This document shows positions 1 through 8,080 of a stretch of 43,769 nucleotides of DNA, one piece after another (position 1 is the stretch's first letter; each line of letters begins with the position of its first letter). The stretch spans positions 1 to 43,769 of the forward strand of contig NZ_AUMM01000032.1 in NCBI RefSeq assembly GCF_000430685.1, given 5' to 3'. This DNA is from Tuberibacillus calidus DSM 17572 (GTDB taxonomy: Bacteria; Bacillota; Bacilli; Bacillales; Sporolactobacillaceae). A program made the position numbers and the translations under genes. The notes beneath the pieces were generated by a model. The model was given only the letters and a program-made list of their open reading frames with translations, was not told the origin of the DNA and searched no databases.

Positions 1-238
1 CCTCATCACTCAACTTCAGGCGTTCCTGAATGATCAATGAACCAAGTGCCAAACGAACCGAAAAGGCCTTGTGTCCTTGCCTGACGTCTCCCAGTGACTT
101 GACATATTCTTTTTCAGCTTTTGACCAGGGGATGAGGTTAGACAAGACCACCCAACGGTTATTGGGATTTAATTGTCCACCAAACGGCAGGAAAAATTCA
201 TGTGGCAGGATGAGTTGATCGGCATGATGTTCGTACAA
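1..238 (-). CDS. IS1182-family transposase, N-terminal part (runs off left edge)
   Basis: The visible 79 codons read HHADQLILPHEFFLPFGG and then LNPNNRWVVLSNLIPW, followed by a stretch ending in ALGSLIIQERLKLSDE. This matches the N-terminal region (DUF772-like) of IS5/IS1182-superfamily DDE transposases. The likely start is TTG at 238-236, preceded by GGAGG on the minus strand (spacing about 8 nt); no ATG lies closer to that ribosome binding site. The catalytic DDE residues would lie outside the window, so activity cannot be judged. The gene points away from cas1, into which the element is inserted. A plus-strand frame over the same bases is only an antisense shadow. Confidence 0.75.
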   Translation of the reverse strand, partial: MYEHHADQLILPHEFFLPFGGQLNPNNRWVVLSNLIPWSKAEKEYVKSLGDVRQGHKAFSVRLALGSLIIQERLKLSDE

Positions 239-360
239 AGTTAGTCCCTCCAAGTGCAAGATTTTTGATAAGTTTCCGAATCATACCCTTGCATATAAAT
301 TCGACAAAAAAGTGAAAAACCCTTGTTAAATCAACATTTTTTTGTTATTCAGTAGACCCT
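1..360. mobile_element. IS1182-like insertion sequence, one end only
   Basis: This is the end of an insertion sequence carrying a minus-strand transposase, with about 120 bp of non-coding sequence between the transposase start (238) and the interrupted cas1 reading frame. On the minus strand the element appears to begin near AGGGTCTACTGAATAAC (about 344-360), because the cas1 homology stops exactly there. The rest of the element, including the other end and any target duplication, lies outside the window. The family is assigned from the transposase N-terminus. The exact boundary is an inference good to a few bases. Confidence 0.7.
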
Positions 361-562
361 AATTAAATATATGCAGCGCTACATCATGTTGATTAAGCAT
401 TTCTAAAAATTCCGTATTCATATCCAACGTGCCAAAAACAAAAATATTATCAATCTGATGAATTGGTAATGATTTTTTCTTATCCTCTTTATCAATAAAA
501 TAAAAAGTGTTATTGGATCTCTTCACTCTTCCAGGGCTGAAAACAAAATAATCTTTCTTCAT
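359..562 (-). pseudogene. cas1 fragment, N-terminal 67 residues, interrupted by IS
   Basis: Cas1 is the integrase of CRISPR adaptation. The fragment starts at ATG 562-560 with an AGGAG ribosome binding site and begins MKKDYFVFSPGRVKRSNNTF, continuing through the beta-sandwich N-terminal domain typical of type I-B Cas1 to HIFN. Family members are about 330 residues long. Here a TAG stop, made at the junction with the insertion sequence, follows HIFN directly. All catalytic residues (Glu, His, Asp of the C-terminal domain) are missing from this side. The start lies one base after the cas4 stop, so it was translationally coupled. The remaining part of cas1 and cas2 may lie beyond the insertion, outside the window. 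Confidence 0.85.
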
Positions 563-563
563 C

Positions 564-1064
564 TTATGTATCTCCTCCCTCGGAAATATAACAAAAATCA
601 TAATAGGCACATTGGCGGCAATAAGGTTTTTTCAAACGCTTTGGAATTTTTTCGCTCTGAAGAATTTCATTAATAGCTTTTTCAATCTCATCCAATTTTC
701 TTTCATCTGCATCTGTCAAAATAACTTCTTCAGTGCGTTTTTCCTTTGTATAACTCACAAGTCCTTTCTTGTTTAAACCTCTTTTCTTCAATTGATAAAG
801 ATAAAAGAGTAACTGATATTTATCCGCTTCGGTCATTTTACTTGATAACTTGACTTCCCTGACATAATCGCCATCTATCACATCAATTTTGAAGGATTGA
901 TCAATCAATAATTCCTTACGGTCGGCGTTTTTATACGCTCGATCATGTAATAGACTACCATCAATGACCTTTTCGTCTTCTGCCTCAAAGCCCAAATTTT
1001 TTGAGTATAACCAAAGTTTCCTGTGGCAGATAAAATAATATTGAACATGAAGACCACTGATCAT
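564..1064 (-). CDS. cas4: Cas4, CRISPR adaptation exonuclease (type I-B)
   Basis: This is a 166-residue RecB-like nuclease that trims prespacers and helps choose PAM-proximal ends. The four iron-sulphur cysteines are visible: Cys13 (YYFICHRKLW) and the C-terminal trio Cys149, Cys152 and Cys158 (KPYCRQCAYYDFC). RecB nuclease motifs appear as DGSLLHDRAY near the start, then DGDYVREVKLS (Glu-x-Lys) and QLLFYLYQLKKRG. Length and layout are those of a complete stand-alone Cas4. It lies three bases after cas3 and one base before the cas1 fragment, in the usual I-B order. With cas1 broken next door, it may have no partner for spacer integration unless another adaptation module exists elsewhere. Confidence 0.93.
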   Translation of the reverse strand: MISGLHVQYYFICHRKLWLYSKNLGFEAEDEKVIDGSLLHDRAYKNADRKELLIDQSFKIDVIDGDYVREVKLSSKMTEADKYQLLFYLYQLKKRGLNKKGLVSYTKEKRTEEVILTDADERKLDEIEKAINEILQSEKIPKRLKKPYCRQCAYYDFCYISEGGDT

Positions 1065-1066
1065 GT

Positions 1067-3304
1067 TTACAACTCCTCAAATTTAGATTCTTCTTTCAAG
1101 ATGCCCCTGCCGGCAACCGTGTCTGGGTAGAATTCATAATCTTTTTCTAGGATATAGACATAATTCATCACCGGATACTTCCCACTTTTAGTTTGACGGT
1201 AATGGTCAATCGGATGTAATGCATTCTTAAACATATGTTTTGAAACTGAGCAAGAATATTTCTCTATTTCCCTGCGTAATTGGCTTCTCATTTTTCCATC
1301 GGCCTCTATTTCTAATGCCTCAAAAAGCGGAATAAGTTCGTCATATATTTTGCGTGGAATAACCATGATCGTTTCATCTCCTCGAAGGATTTGTTGTGCC
1401 TCAGAAAAAGAGACCCTGTAATCGTCCATATGATCAAGTTCCATTAATGCCTTTTGAAACCTTTCATAAAAATCGGTTCCCATTAAATTTTCTTTTGAAT
1501 ACAAAGCGGCAACCATTGAGATTTTTCTTGATTCTAAAACATCCGGGCCAAATTTATTGATATGCTCATGAAGCAATTTCTCAGAAATAGCCATTATCTC
1601 CTTGTCGTAGATCGTCCCCGATCCACTGGGATCCTTCATAAAAATGTGAATGTTTGCCTCCGGATGATTTAATGGCCGCTTGCGATAACATCGGCCAAAT
1701 CTCTGAAAAAGGCTGTCTAGCGGCGAGAGTTCTGTATATAACTCATCAAAATCAATATCAATTGATGCTTCTACAATTTGTGTTGTGATCCACACTCCTG
1801 TTGCTTCCGGGTTGCGATCAAAATTTTTTAATGATTGTTCTAATAACTGGCGATCCTTTTGAATGAACCGTGAATGTAATAGATAAACACGATCATCCAG
1901 TATTTCTTTTAAACGTTCATAAAAGTCAACCGCACGATCAATTGTATTAACGATCACTAATACTTTTTTCTCTACAGCGCTTCGACTTATAGCATCAAGT
2001 TCATCATCCAATGATTCATCATGTAATTCGATGCGATGTCTTAAGTAAGTATCATCATAGAACGTATGTTGAGTACATTGTTCATCAAGTAAGCCACGTT
2101 CTTCTAATGCATCCAAATAAATCTGCGGCATCGTAGCCGTCATGACCATGAACCGTCCGCCAATTTTATGAATCATTTCTAATGCTTTAATAATGACAGC
2201 CGTGATCCATGGACTATAAGCTTGAATTTCATCGATGATCACACACGAATGAGCTAATGTTGCATAATATTTTTCATAACCGCGAAATTTGAAAGGAAAC
2301 TTTAAGATCTGATCGATGGTTGTGAATATGAGTTTATTTGCGAAGTGTTTAGACTGATCATAAATGACTTCCCAGTCTTCACGTCCGCTGTCATCTAAAT
2401 AATGCGCGCTCGTCGAATGTAACAATCCACAGTAGGCATAGCCCATTTCGGAAGCCACTCTGTCAAATAAAGCATTTAGTGAGACACGGAGCGGTACGGT
2501 AAAAAAGGTTTTCTTTTTCCCTGCCCACAGTAAAGCTGCTTCCGTTTTCCCCATCCCTGTCTGTGCAATTAAAACCAAATTTTTGTTTTGGTGCTCATGT
2601 GCAAACTGTTGCAATGGACGCATATAACCTACCGTTTTATTTGTCAATTTTCTTAAATATTTTTGAGTTAAATCGTTGAAATCAAAATCGGTATCAACTT
2701 CTATTGCGACATGAGCCGATGCAGCATGATCCAATCGGTGCAATAGCCCTTTTACAAGAACATACGTGAGGTATATTTTATTATCCTGAGCTATACTTTT
2801 TATCCGTTGTTCATCAAGGTGTGAAGCAATTCTGGGAAAGTATCGATCATCCTCTGGAAATTCCATATCGAATGACGCAAACGCTTCTTTAATCGCTTCG
2901 AGTTGCTTGGGGATATCGAGTTTGGCCATTTCCAGTATTTTGTGGCTATCTGGAACGATTTCTCTCTCATGGTGGTAAGCAATTGCTTGAATGAGAATTT
3001 TTCTGCTCGCCTTGTCCATTTTTAGAATCGACAACGGGAGGTAAAAAGGAGATAAATAGTTATGAGGAATGTGAATAAGTTCAAGAGGTTTTTCAACTTC
3101 CAAATTTAATGCTTTTTTTATTGTATATTGAAAATATGTATACGCCTTACCCGTATCATGATACATCACAGCCAGCCGCAAAAGTTCCCATACATCAGCA
3201 TCGAATAATTCACCATAAGCTTTAAACAATAAGTCGTAACGTTTCATTAATTCCATCGTATGTTCAGCCAATGTTTCTACGGGATTGGATTTAGCAAGTA
3301 ACAT
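1067..3304 (-). CDS. cas3: Cas3 HD nuclease-helicase (type I-B)
   Basis: Cas3 is the effector nuclease-helicase recruited by Cascade to degrade target DNA. Using ATG 3304 the protein has 745 residues; this start is chosen because AAGGAGG lies nine bases upstream, whereas the upstream in-frame TTG at 3334 would place that ribosome binding site inside the gene. The N-terminal HD domain shows His15 and YHDTGKA (His49-Asp50), and later AIAYHHERE. The helicase has Walker A (AQTGMGKTEAALLW), a DEIQ box (VIIDEIQAYSP), motif III (VMTATMP) and motifs V/VI (VEASIDIDFDELYTE, LFQRFGRCYRKR). All key motifs are present, so interference looks intact. A 9-bp hairpin precedes the gene. Confidence 0.93.
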   Translation of the reverse strand: MLLAKSNPVETLAEHTMELMKRYDLLFKAYGELFDADVWELLRLAVMYHDTGKAYTYFQYTIKKALNLEVEKPLELIHIPHNYLSPFYLPLSILKMDKASRKILIQAIAYHHEREIVPDSHKILEMAKLDIPKQLEAIKEAFASFDMEFPEDDRYFPRIASHLDEQRIKSIAQDNKIYLTYVLVKGLLHRLDHAASAHVAIEVDTDFDFNDLTQKYLRKLTNKTVGYMRPLQQFAHEHQNKNLVLIAQTGMGKTEAALLWAGKKKTFFTVPLRVSLNALFDRVASEMGYAYCGLLHSTSAHYLDDSGREDWEVIYDQSKHFANKLIFTTIDQILKFPFKFRGYEKYYATLAHSCVIIDEIQAYSPWITAVIIKALEMIHKIGGRFMVMTATMPQIYLDALEERGLLDEQCTQHTFYDDTYLRHRIELHDESLDDELDAISRSAVEKKVLVIVNTIDRAVDFYERLKEILDDRVYLLHSRFIQKDRQLLEQSLKNFDRNPEATGVWITTQIVEASIDIDFDELYTELSPLDSLFQRFGRCYRKRPLNHPEANIHIFMKDPSGSGTIYDKEIMAISEKLLHEHINKFGPDVLESRKISMVAALYSKENLMGTDFYERFQKALMELDHMDDYRVSFSEAQQILRGDETIMVIPRKIYDELIPLFEALEIEADGKMRSQLRREIEKYSCSVSKHMFKNALHPIDHYRQTKSGKYPVMNYVYILEKDYEFYPDTVAGRGILKEESKFEEL

Positions 3305-3327
3305 GCGTCTAAACCTCCTTGTGACAA

Positions 3328-3350
3328 GAGCCAACGTTTACCGTTGGCTC
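3328..3350 (-). promoter_or_regulatory. Hairpin between cas5 and cas3
   Basis: The arms GAGCCAACG and CGTTGGCTC form a perfect 9-bp stem with a 5-nt loop. It lies just after the cas5 stop (3355) and just before the cas3 ribosome binding site. No long T-tract follows in either direction (TTGTC on the transcript strand), so it is more likely an attenuator, an RNA-processing site or an mRNA stabiliser than a full terminator. It would separate expression of Cascade subunits from Cas3. Confidence 0.5.
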
Positions 3351-3354
3351 GCCG

Positions 3355-4077
3355 TTACTTATCATTCCAAATCACAAGATAGCCTTCATCGTCTTGATAA
3401 ACAGGTTTGCAAAATGTTTCATCCGTGACAAATGTCCTCTTTGACAAAAAGACGGAAGGTATTCGTCTCCATTCGCGGAGACCATTTTTAATGATATATG
3501 TCCAATTTAACAAATAAGGTATGCCACTTTCCCGTTCATCCACTTCAATAGCCTCAGCAGGAATATATGCCGAATGCTTTAGAGAAACTCCTGCAAATAA
3601 ATCTGGGGTCTCCAGTTCAACGAATGCCAAGTCATCAATACGCAATAGATCTTCTTGTCGTCCAAGTGAAAGATGAGCATCATTCTCTTTAAAAGCGGCA
3701 TAGATTTTTTGCAAAATATCTTCTTCCGCATTAATGTGAATAACAAGTTCCACATTATATAGCATGTGGGTATATAGCGGCATAGAAGTCATATGGGAAA
3801 TTTCTGGTATTTCGACAGCCAACCCATCAAGGACAATCGGTAAATTAAACTTATTACCTTCAAAAAAATAGGTCTTCCTGTAATCAATAATCATAGATTC
3901 ATAGTCCCCTTGTATAGAAAGGGAAAAGGGGATCAATTCTTTTGCTTTCATGACGGCATGAATCATGCCCTTGACGGTCGCATAAGGCGGTAAGGGATAG
4001 GTTTCTGTAACCTTATTTGCGAAAGGTTTGGTGTAACACGCCGTCTCTTGAAAGGCTTTTAAGCGCAATGCTTTCAT
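3355..4077 (-). CDS. cas5b: Cas5 Cascade subunit (type I-B)
   Basis: Cas5 caps the 5' handle of the crRNA in the Cascade complex. The 240-residue protein begins MKALRLKAFQETACYTKPFA and continues with the conserved YPLPPYATVKGMIHAVM segment, typical of the RAMP-fold N-terminus of type I-B (Tneap) Cas5. The C-terminal half is diverged, as is usual. Its start lies three bases after the cas7 stop, with GAGGTG as ribosome binding site, which indicates coupling to cas7. No truncation is visible. Confidence 0.9.
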   Translation of the reverse strand: MKALRLKAFQETACYTKPFANKVTETYPLPPYATVKGMIHAVMKAKELIPFSLSIQGDYESMIIDYRKTYFFEGNKFNLPIVLDGLAVEIPEISHMTSMPLYTHMLYNVELVIHINAEEDILQKIYAAFKENDAHLSLGRQEDLLRIDDLAFVELETPDLFAGVSLKHSAYIPAEAIEVDERESGIPYLLNWTYIIKNGLREWRRIPSVFLSKRTFVTDETFCKPVYQDDEGYLVIWNDK

Positions 4078-4080
4078 TGA

Positions 4081-4971
4081 TTACACCTCAAAGTATTCAT
4101 CTATTTTCCCTTTTAGATAATCAATAAAGTGGTCGACCGAGCCACTTTCTGCAACTTGATTAAATGCCATTTCATTGGCAAAGTTGCCGTTCACATAACC
4201 GATACGGGTCTTTTCTTTGATGGTTTCACCAAACACGGTCGTTTCTACAGTGGCTTTTAGTAAATCAAGATTCAATTGATCTTTTTCATTTGGTAATAAG
4301 GCGATTCGTCCTTGGAAAAATGGATTCGGGATTGGATAAGCTCCACCAATAATAAACAATGGTGCTAAATTTTCTTGGCGTCCTTTTATTTCTCGATTTA
4401 GTAGTTTTACAATTTCTAATAATTGTTTAACACGAGTGGCTTTCTCAGCATTTGGCAAGTTAATATCCTGATCCACACCAACACGTGCCAAATCAATCGT
4501 CAACGTGTAAGTATAATAACTGACATGTTGTTCTAAGGTCGCTAAGTTGGCATCTTCGTTAATGCGATTAGAAAGACCCATGTTATTTAGAAATTCCAAA
4601 TCACTGTGATAAGGTTCTAAGGAAATCGCATGGCTTAACCGTACAACCGCTGAGCGTTTAGTGGCCCCCTCATTGGCTTTCGTTTTCATATAGCCAAACA
4701 AGTCCATTTCAACGGAATCCTCGATGGTACAATCCGGCTTAAATTGAACGACCCCTTGAGCTTTATCGACAACATTCAGATTCCAATCAAATAATTGATT
4801 TCCCAATCGAACGATATCATATCGGAGGCTTTGACGTGACGCAAAGGTGTAAACCTCTCCGTTTCCGCGATGAAATTTCTTTAGTTCAGAGATATTTGCA
4901 GTCCCTTCTCCGTAATTCAAAGAATTCGCACGGAAAATCACCGAAAATGTGATGCCTTTCATTTTATTCAT
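4081..4971 (-). CDS. cas7: Cas7 Cascade backbone subunit (type I-B, DevR family)
   Basis: Cas7 polymerises along the crRNA as the Cascade backbone. The 296-residue protein begins MNKMKGITFSVIFRANSLNY. Further recognisable segments are the GNGEVYTFASRQSLRYDIVR loop, RSAVVRLSHAISLEPY and the C-terminal FIIGGAYPIPNPFFQGRIAL, all typical of the DevR/Cst2 group. The start is set at ATG 4971, with GAGGGGG nine bases upstream; ATG 4962 three codons later is an alternative. The much longer open frame upstream is only the antisense-free extension into the cas8 coding region and is not used. The gene overlaps the cas8 stop codon by a few bases (TAA at 4966-4964). Confidence 0.92.
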   Translation of the reverse strand: MNKMKGITFSVIFRANSLNYGEGTANISELKKFHRGNGEVYTFASRQSLRYDIVRLGNQLFDWNLNVVDKAQGVVQFKPDCTIEDSVEMDLFGYMKTKANEGATKRSAVVRLSHAISLEPYHSDLEFLNNMGLSNRINEDANLATLEQHVSYYTYTLTIDLARVGVDQDINLPNAEKATRVKQLLEIVKLLNREIKGRQENLAPLFIIGGAYPIPNPFFQGRIALLPNEKDQLNLDLLKATVETTVFGETIKEKTRIGYVNGNFANEMAFNQVAESGSVDHFIDYLKGKIDEYFEV

Positions 4972-6655
4972 CTGTTTTTTCCCCCTCTTTGATTTCATTT
5001 GGCTTGGAAATGAGTCCGGCAACCCAGGCATTGCCAACTGTTGCAAAATCCATTTTCTCTTCATGTAATGCCTCGAGTAATATCCCCGGCATTTGCAAAT
5101 CACAACTAATGTAGGTACGCATCACTGTATCCATAAAAGTATTTTTGTTGTGCGAACGAACGGCATTTAATAAACGATAAGCAATACCTTGCGCTTTTTT
5201 ATCGCCTATTTTACGCCTGACCTCCTCCGCACTCTTCACAAGTGCCCACACATAGCGTTTTTGTTGAGCGCTTTCCACTTTTTCTTCCCCCTTTGCAAGT
5301 AATAAATTTAAATGGCGAATTTGAATCATACGAATGACTTCTAAAGCGGAATAACCATTTTTAATTTTGTTTCGAAGAACATTCAAGATGAAATGTTTAG
5401 GGTCAATATTCTGCAAGAGATATTTTATAAAGGTTCCTCGATTGATGGGGTGTATCTGTTGAAATAAATCCCCATGCTCCGAAAAGAGCTTCATAAGAAA
5501 TGGCGTCATGACCATATAGTCTAAAATAGTTTTTTTGGAATCATAGTCAGAAGTAAATTCAAAAATCATATAATGGTTTGTTAAGTAGTCCGCCTTTAAC
5601 TTTTGTTCGCGAACTAAGTCAAAGACAATCTCATCAAAGGTTTTGTATGGGTTTCTCATATCCGCATAAAATTGGTTCGTTTGATAGAGGGCATCAAAAG
5701 TTCCCCCATAATAAATGAACACAGATTTATTTTGCGATCTGGTCGCCCCAGCTTGAGAACAAAATATTAATAATCGTGCTAAAGAACATAACGGTAAAAA
5801 CGTTTTTTGAGCCTCCCACGTCACATTAACGTTCTTTAAACTTAATGCAAGTGGAGTAAAAATCCCTTCCTCAAATGAATGCAAGGCAATGGGAAATTCG
5901 GTAAAGGAACAGTGATGCACTTTTTGTTGAATAAAATCTTTCATCTCGTTTACGGTTTTTTTCTTAAATGCGCTTTTTATAGAATTAAATATTTTATGGT
6001 TAGTTCCATTTAATACTTTATGAACTTCTTCCGCGTCTTCCTTTTCAATGGCATCCATCAATGCCCATTCAACTAATACGGGTTCAATGAAATCTTTATA
6101 AAAGACAGCTTTTTGTTCCTCGAGTGTTAGCGCATTTTTACTGACATTCAAGAAACTAACCTGACCAAAATAGGATCTTAGAATGGCTGTTTTAAAGAAA
6201 TTGGCTGTTAATTTTTCATCAATCTGTTTCGTAGAAAGGCTTTCAATAATTTGTTCAAGTAAATCATCTAATTTTTCATCATATTTTTTCTCCTGTCGAT
6301 AACGATTAGCTGCTTCAATAAAGCGAAGACCTTCTTCTGAGTCAGAAAAATATTTTTCCACCTTCTTTTTTGTTTCATTGATGCGCTGATTGAGATCCTT
6401 TTTTACGGTTGTTTCACCATTTTTAAATTGATGATGAAGCCGACGCAAATAACGCTCTTCACGTGAAGCCACACTATAAACTTTTAAATAGTAATCGAAA
6501 AAGGCATCTGCCATGATTTCTAGATGTTGTTTTTCTACGATAATGCCATCATAGGTTGTTTTAACTTTCACACCATAGTTTTCAAGGATCGTTTTATAGC
6601 CGATTAGTCCTTGAGTAAAAAACCACTCACCCATCCCTACCGAAAGTTGTTCCAT
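4964..6655 (-). CDS. cas8b1: Cas8b1/Cst1 large Cascade subunit (type I-B)
   Basis: This 563-residue protein has the position and size of the PAM-recognising large subunit. The N-terminus (GEWFFTQGLIGYKTILENYG) and the segment LPLCSLARLLIFCSQAGATR, followed by FIYYGG, resemble the Cst1/Cas8b1 family. In that family a CXXC zinc motif usually precedes the equivalent of LARLLIF. Here single cysteines remain (LPLCSLA and IFCSQ) and no paired CXXC is seen, so the zinc site seems lost or remodelled. The start ATG overlaps the cas6 stop by one base (TAATG). The whole gene lies between cas6 and cas7, which supports the assignment even though Cas8 sequences diverge strongly. Confidence 0.85.
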   Translation of the reverse strand: MEQLSVGMGEWFFTQGLIGYKTILENYGVKVKTTYDGIIVEKQHLEIMADAFFDYYLKVYSVASREERYLRRLHHQFKNGETTVKKDLNQRINETKKKVEKYFSDSEEGLRFIEAANRYRQEKKYDEKLDDLLEQIIESLSTKQIDEKLTANFFKTAILRSYFGQVSFLNVSKNALTLEEQKAVFYKDFIEPVLVEWALMDAIEKEDAEEVHKVLNGTNHKIFNSIKSAFKKKTVNEMKDFIQQKVHHCSFTEFPIALHSFEEGIFTPLALSLKNVNVTWEAQKTFLPLCSLARLLIFCSQAGATRSQNKSVFIYYGGTFDALYQTNQFYADMRNPYKTFDEIVFDLVREQKLKADYLTNHYMIFEFTSDYDSKKTILDYMVMTPFLMKLFSEHGDLFQQIHPINRGTFIKYLLQNIDPKHFILNVLRNKIKNGYSALEVIRMIQIRHLNLLLAKGEEKVESAQQKRYVWALVKSAEEVRRKIGDKKAQGIAYRLLNAVRSHNKNTFMDTVMRTYISCDLQMPGILLEALHEEKMDFATVGNAWVAGLISKPNEIKEGEKTDE

Positions 6656-7374
6656 TATGTATAGGCCACCTCCTCAACATCAAGTAAGCCAAAGCCCATG
6701 GAACTTCTTTTGCCAATTCCGACATCATAAATGATCTTTAAATCCTCCGAATGACCCCTTAATTTAATAAGACCGGTATTGGTTGTAAAATACAGTGGTG
6801 TGTTTTGCTCTTGATGTAAATATTCTTTAACAACCTGCTTTTTCATGGCATTCCACAATATTTGAATCGGCTGATACAATGAACGTTGAGCCAGCTCTCG
6901 TACTTGCATTTCCGCATAATAATTGAATTCGCTTTCAAATGCCCCATCATCGGCCAATACAGGCCGTTTCTCTTTGTTCTCAATCAATAAAGGGGATAAG
7001 GTTTTAAAAGTAACTTCTGATGAAAAACTGGGGGGATTTGGCAACAACCTTTTATGTAATAAAACCCATTCCTTGTCTTTGTATTTATAAACTTTTTTCC
7101 TTTGGCTGCCATTCATAAGGTGCATCATCAATTCATAAGAAGAGCTCGATACCGTCACGGAAAAACCGTCCCCAAAAATCATATCACCTTGAATACTCAT
7201 ATTTGTAAAATAGGTTGAAAAAGCAAATGGCTTCATTTTATTTTGATTTAGTTCAAACAGATTATGGTAATAATCCTCTGATCCTAGCCTTATCATCTCC
7301 TTAATAATAGATAAAATCCCCAAACGGTAAGCGACAGGCATTGACTGCATGCTAAATTCCAGCAAAACGCGCAT
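6655..7374 (-). CDS. cas6: Cas6 crRNA-processing endoribonuclease
   Basis: Cas6 cuts the repeat in pre-crRNA to give mature guides. The 239-residue protein starts MRVLLEFSMQSMPVAYRLGIL and ends with the glycine-rich loop GIGKRSSMGFGLLDV, the hallmark of the second RAMP domain in Cas6. The ribosome binding site AGGAGG lies upstream of ATG 7374. It is the first gene of the operon, and the remaining cas genes follow with overlaps or gaps of a few bases, so one transcript seems likely. A TATGATAAAAT stretch about 40 bases upstream could be the -10 of its promoter, but no good -35 is seen. Confidence 0.92.
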   Translation of the reverse strand: MRVLLEFSMQSMPVAYRLGILSIIKEMIRLGSEDYYHNLFELNQNKMKPFAFSTYFTNMSIQGDMIFGDGFSVTVSSSSYELMMHLMNGSQRKKVYKYKDKEWVLLHKRLLPNPPSFSSEVTFKTLSPLLIENKEKRPVLADDGAFESEFNYYAEMQVRELAQRSLYQPIQILWNAMKKQVVKEYLHQEQNTPLYFTTNTGLIKLRGHSEDLKIIYDVGIGKRSSMGFGLLDVEEVAYT

Positions 7375-7670
7375 TTAATAAGCCTCCTAATCCCTATGAT
7401 TCCAAATTTTATCATACATGTACAAACTGGGAAACCGATTTGTTAGAAAATTAGAGTTTAGATATTAGGCTTAATTTTCAGAATCATATTATCTAACGTT
7501 TCTGCTATGCCTTTGATAATAACTTAACATATTACCTATCCCGAAAATGGGTAAACTAAACCGTGCAAGGAGTTTTGACAGCAAAAAAATTCATCACTTT
7601 TGTTTTTTTGTAGGTAACTTTTTCTTGAATATTTGGAGTAACCGTTAATAGGGGTTAGGGGGTATAAAAA
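7375..7670. other. Intergenic leader of the cas operon
   Basis: This AT-rich stretch has no gene-like frame and no direct repeats of CRISPR type. It must contain the cas6 promoter on the minus strand. A possible -10 (TATGAT/TAAAAT near 7410-7420) is the only element I can point to. Confidence 0.4.
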
Positions 7671-7870
7671 ATGTTGAGTACAATTGGAATTTTACTAACT
7701 CTAATTATCGGATTTTTATTTGTGAAAAAAAGCAACAAATCAGGTGTTAAGTTAATGTTCTTGGATTAAGCATGATTTTGGCTAGCGGAATCATCGTGGT
7801 TGATGGAAAATCTGACCTCGGTGGTTTTGAATATTTATATGGGTCATTGCTCAATTGTAGGTTTTACTAA
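7671..7870 (+). pseudogene. Small membrane protein gene with frameshift
   Basis: An AGGGGGT ribosome binding site precedes ATG 7671. The frame codes MLSTIGILLTLIIGFLFVKK, a hydrophobic segment followed by lysines, and stops at 7769 after 32 codons. A second frame, opening at about 7754 and running to a stop at 7868-7870, continues with GLSMILASGIIVVDG, another membrane-like segment. Together they look like one small two-helix membrane protein broken by a single frameshift around 7745-7755. I do not recognise a family. It could also be a genuine 32-residue peptide gene. It is the only plus-strand gene candidate in the first 14 kb apart from mobile DNA. Confidence 0.35.
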
Positions 7871-7933
7871 GGATTAAGTTATTGCAATAATGGGGCTTTT
7901 GTTGAAAAGAAAACTATAAAATATCGCAAAAAA

Positions 7934-8006
7934 AATTAGCTCTGCCATACCTTTTGATGCAAGGGTAGGATCAGTCGCCCTTATGCTGGCCTGAAAAATA
8001 ATACAC
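7934..8006 (+). repeat. Dispersed palindromic repeat, copy A
   Basis: This copy has a degenerate hairpin part (AATTAGCTCTGCCATACC...) and the conserved tail GCCCTTATGCTGGCCTGAAA. The same tail and hairpin recur at 24431, 24522 and 26253, and in inverted orientation at 9483. Confidence 0.65.
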
Positions 8007-8034
8007 TGCCTTACCAATATAAAATACAAACAAA

Positions 8035-8065
8035 CCGCCACCTCCAAGCATGTTGGAGGCGGCGG
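8035..8065 (-). terminator. Rho-independent terminator of the DJ-1/PfpI gene
   Basis: On the minus strand CCGCCGCCTCCAA pairs with TTGGAGGTGGCGG (13 bp, one G-U), with a 5-nt loop, and is followed by TTTGTTTGTATTTT. It lies directly after the gene stop at 8081. Confidence 0.85.
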
Positions 8066-8080
8066 AGATGAGTCACCTTA

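Noticed and set aside
30-218. Plus-strand frame of 62 codons
   Set aside because: It is antisense to a clear transposase N-terminus and has no recognisable content.
4972-5103. Longer Cas7 with an upstream start
   Set aside because: The extension lies inside the cas8b1 coding region in another frame, and a good ribosome binding site precedes ATG 4971.
7375-8080. Possible CRISPR array or leader upstream of cas6
   Set aside because: No repeated 25-40 bp units with regular spacers are present. The array is expected beyond cas2, outside the window.
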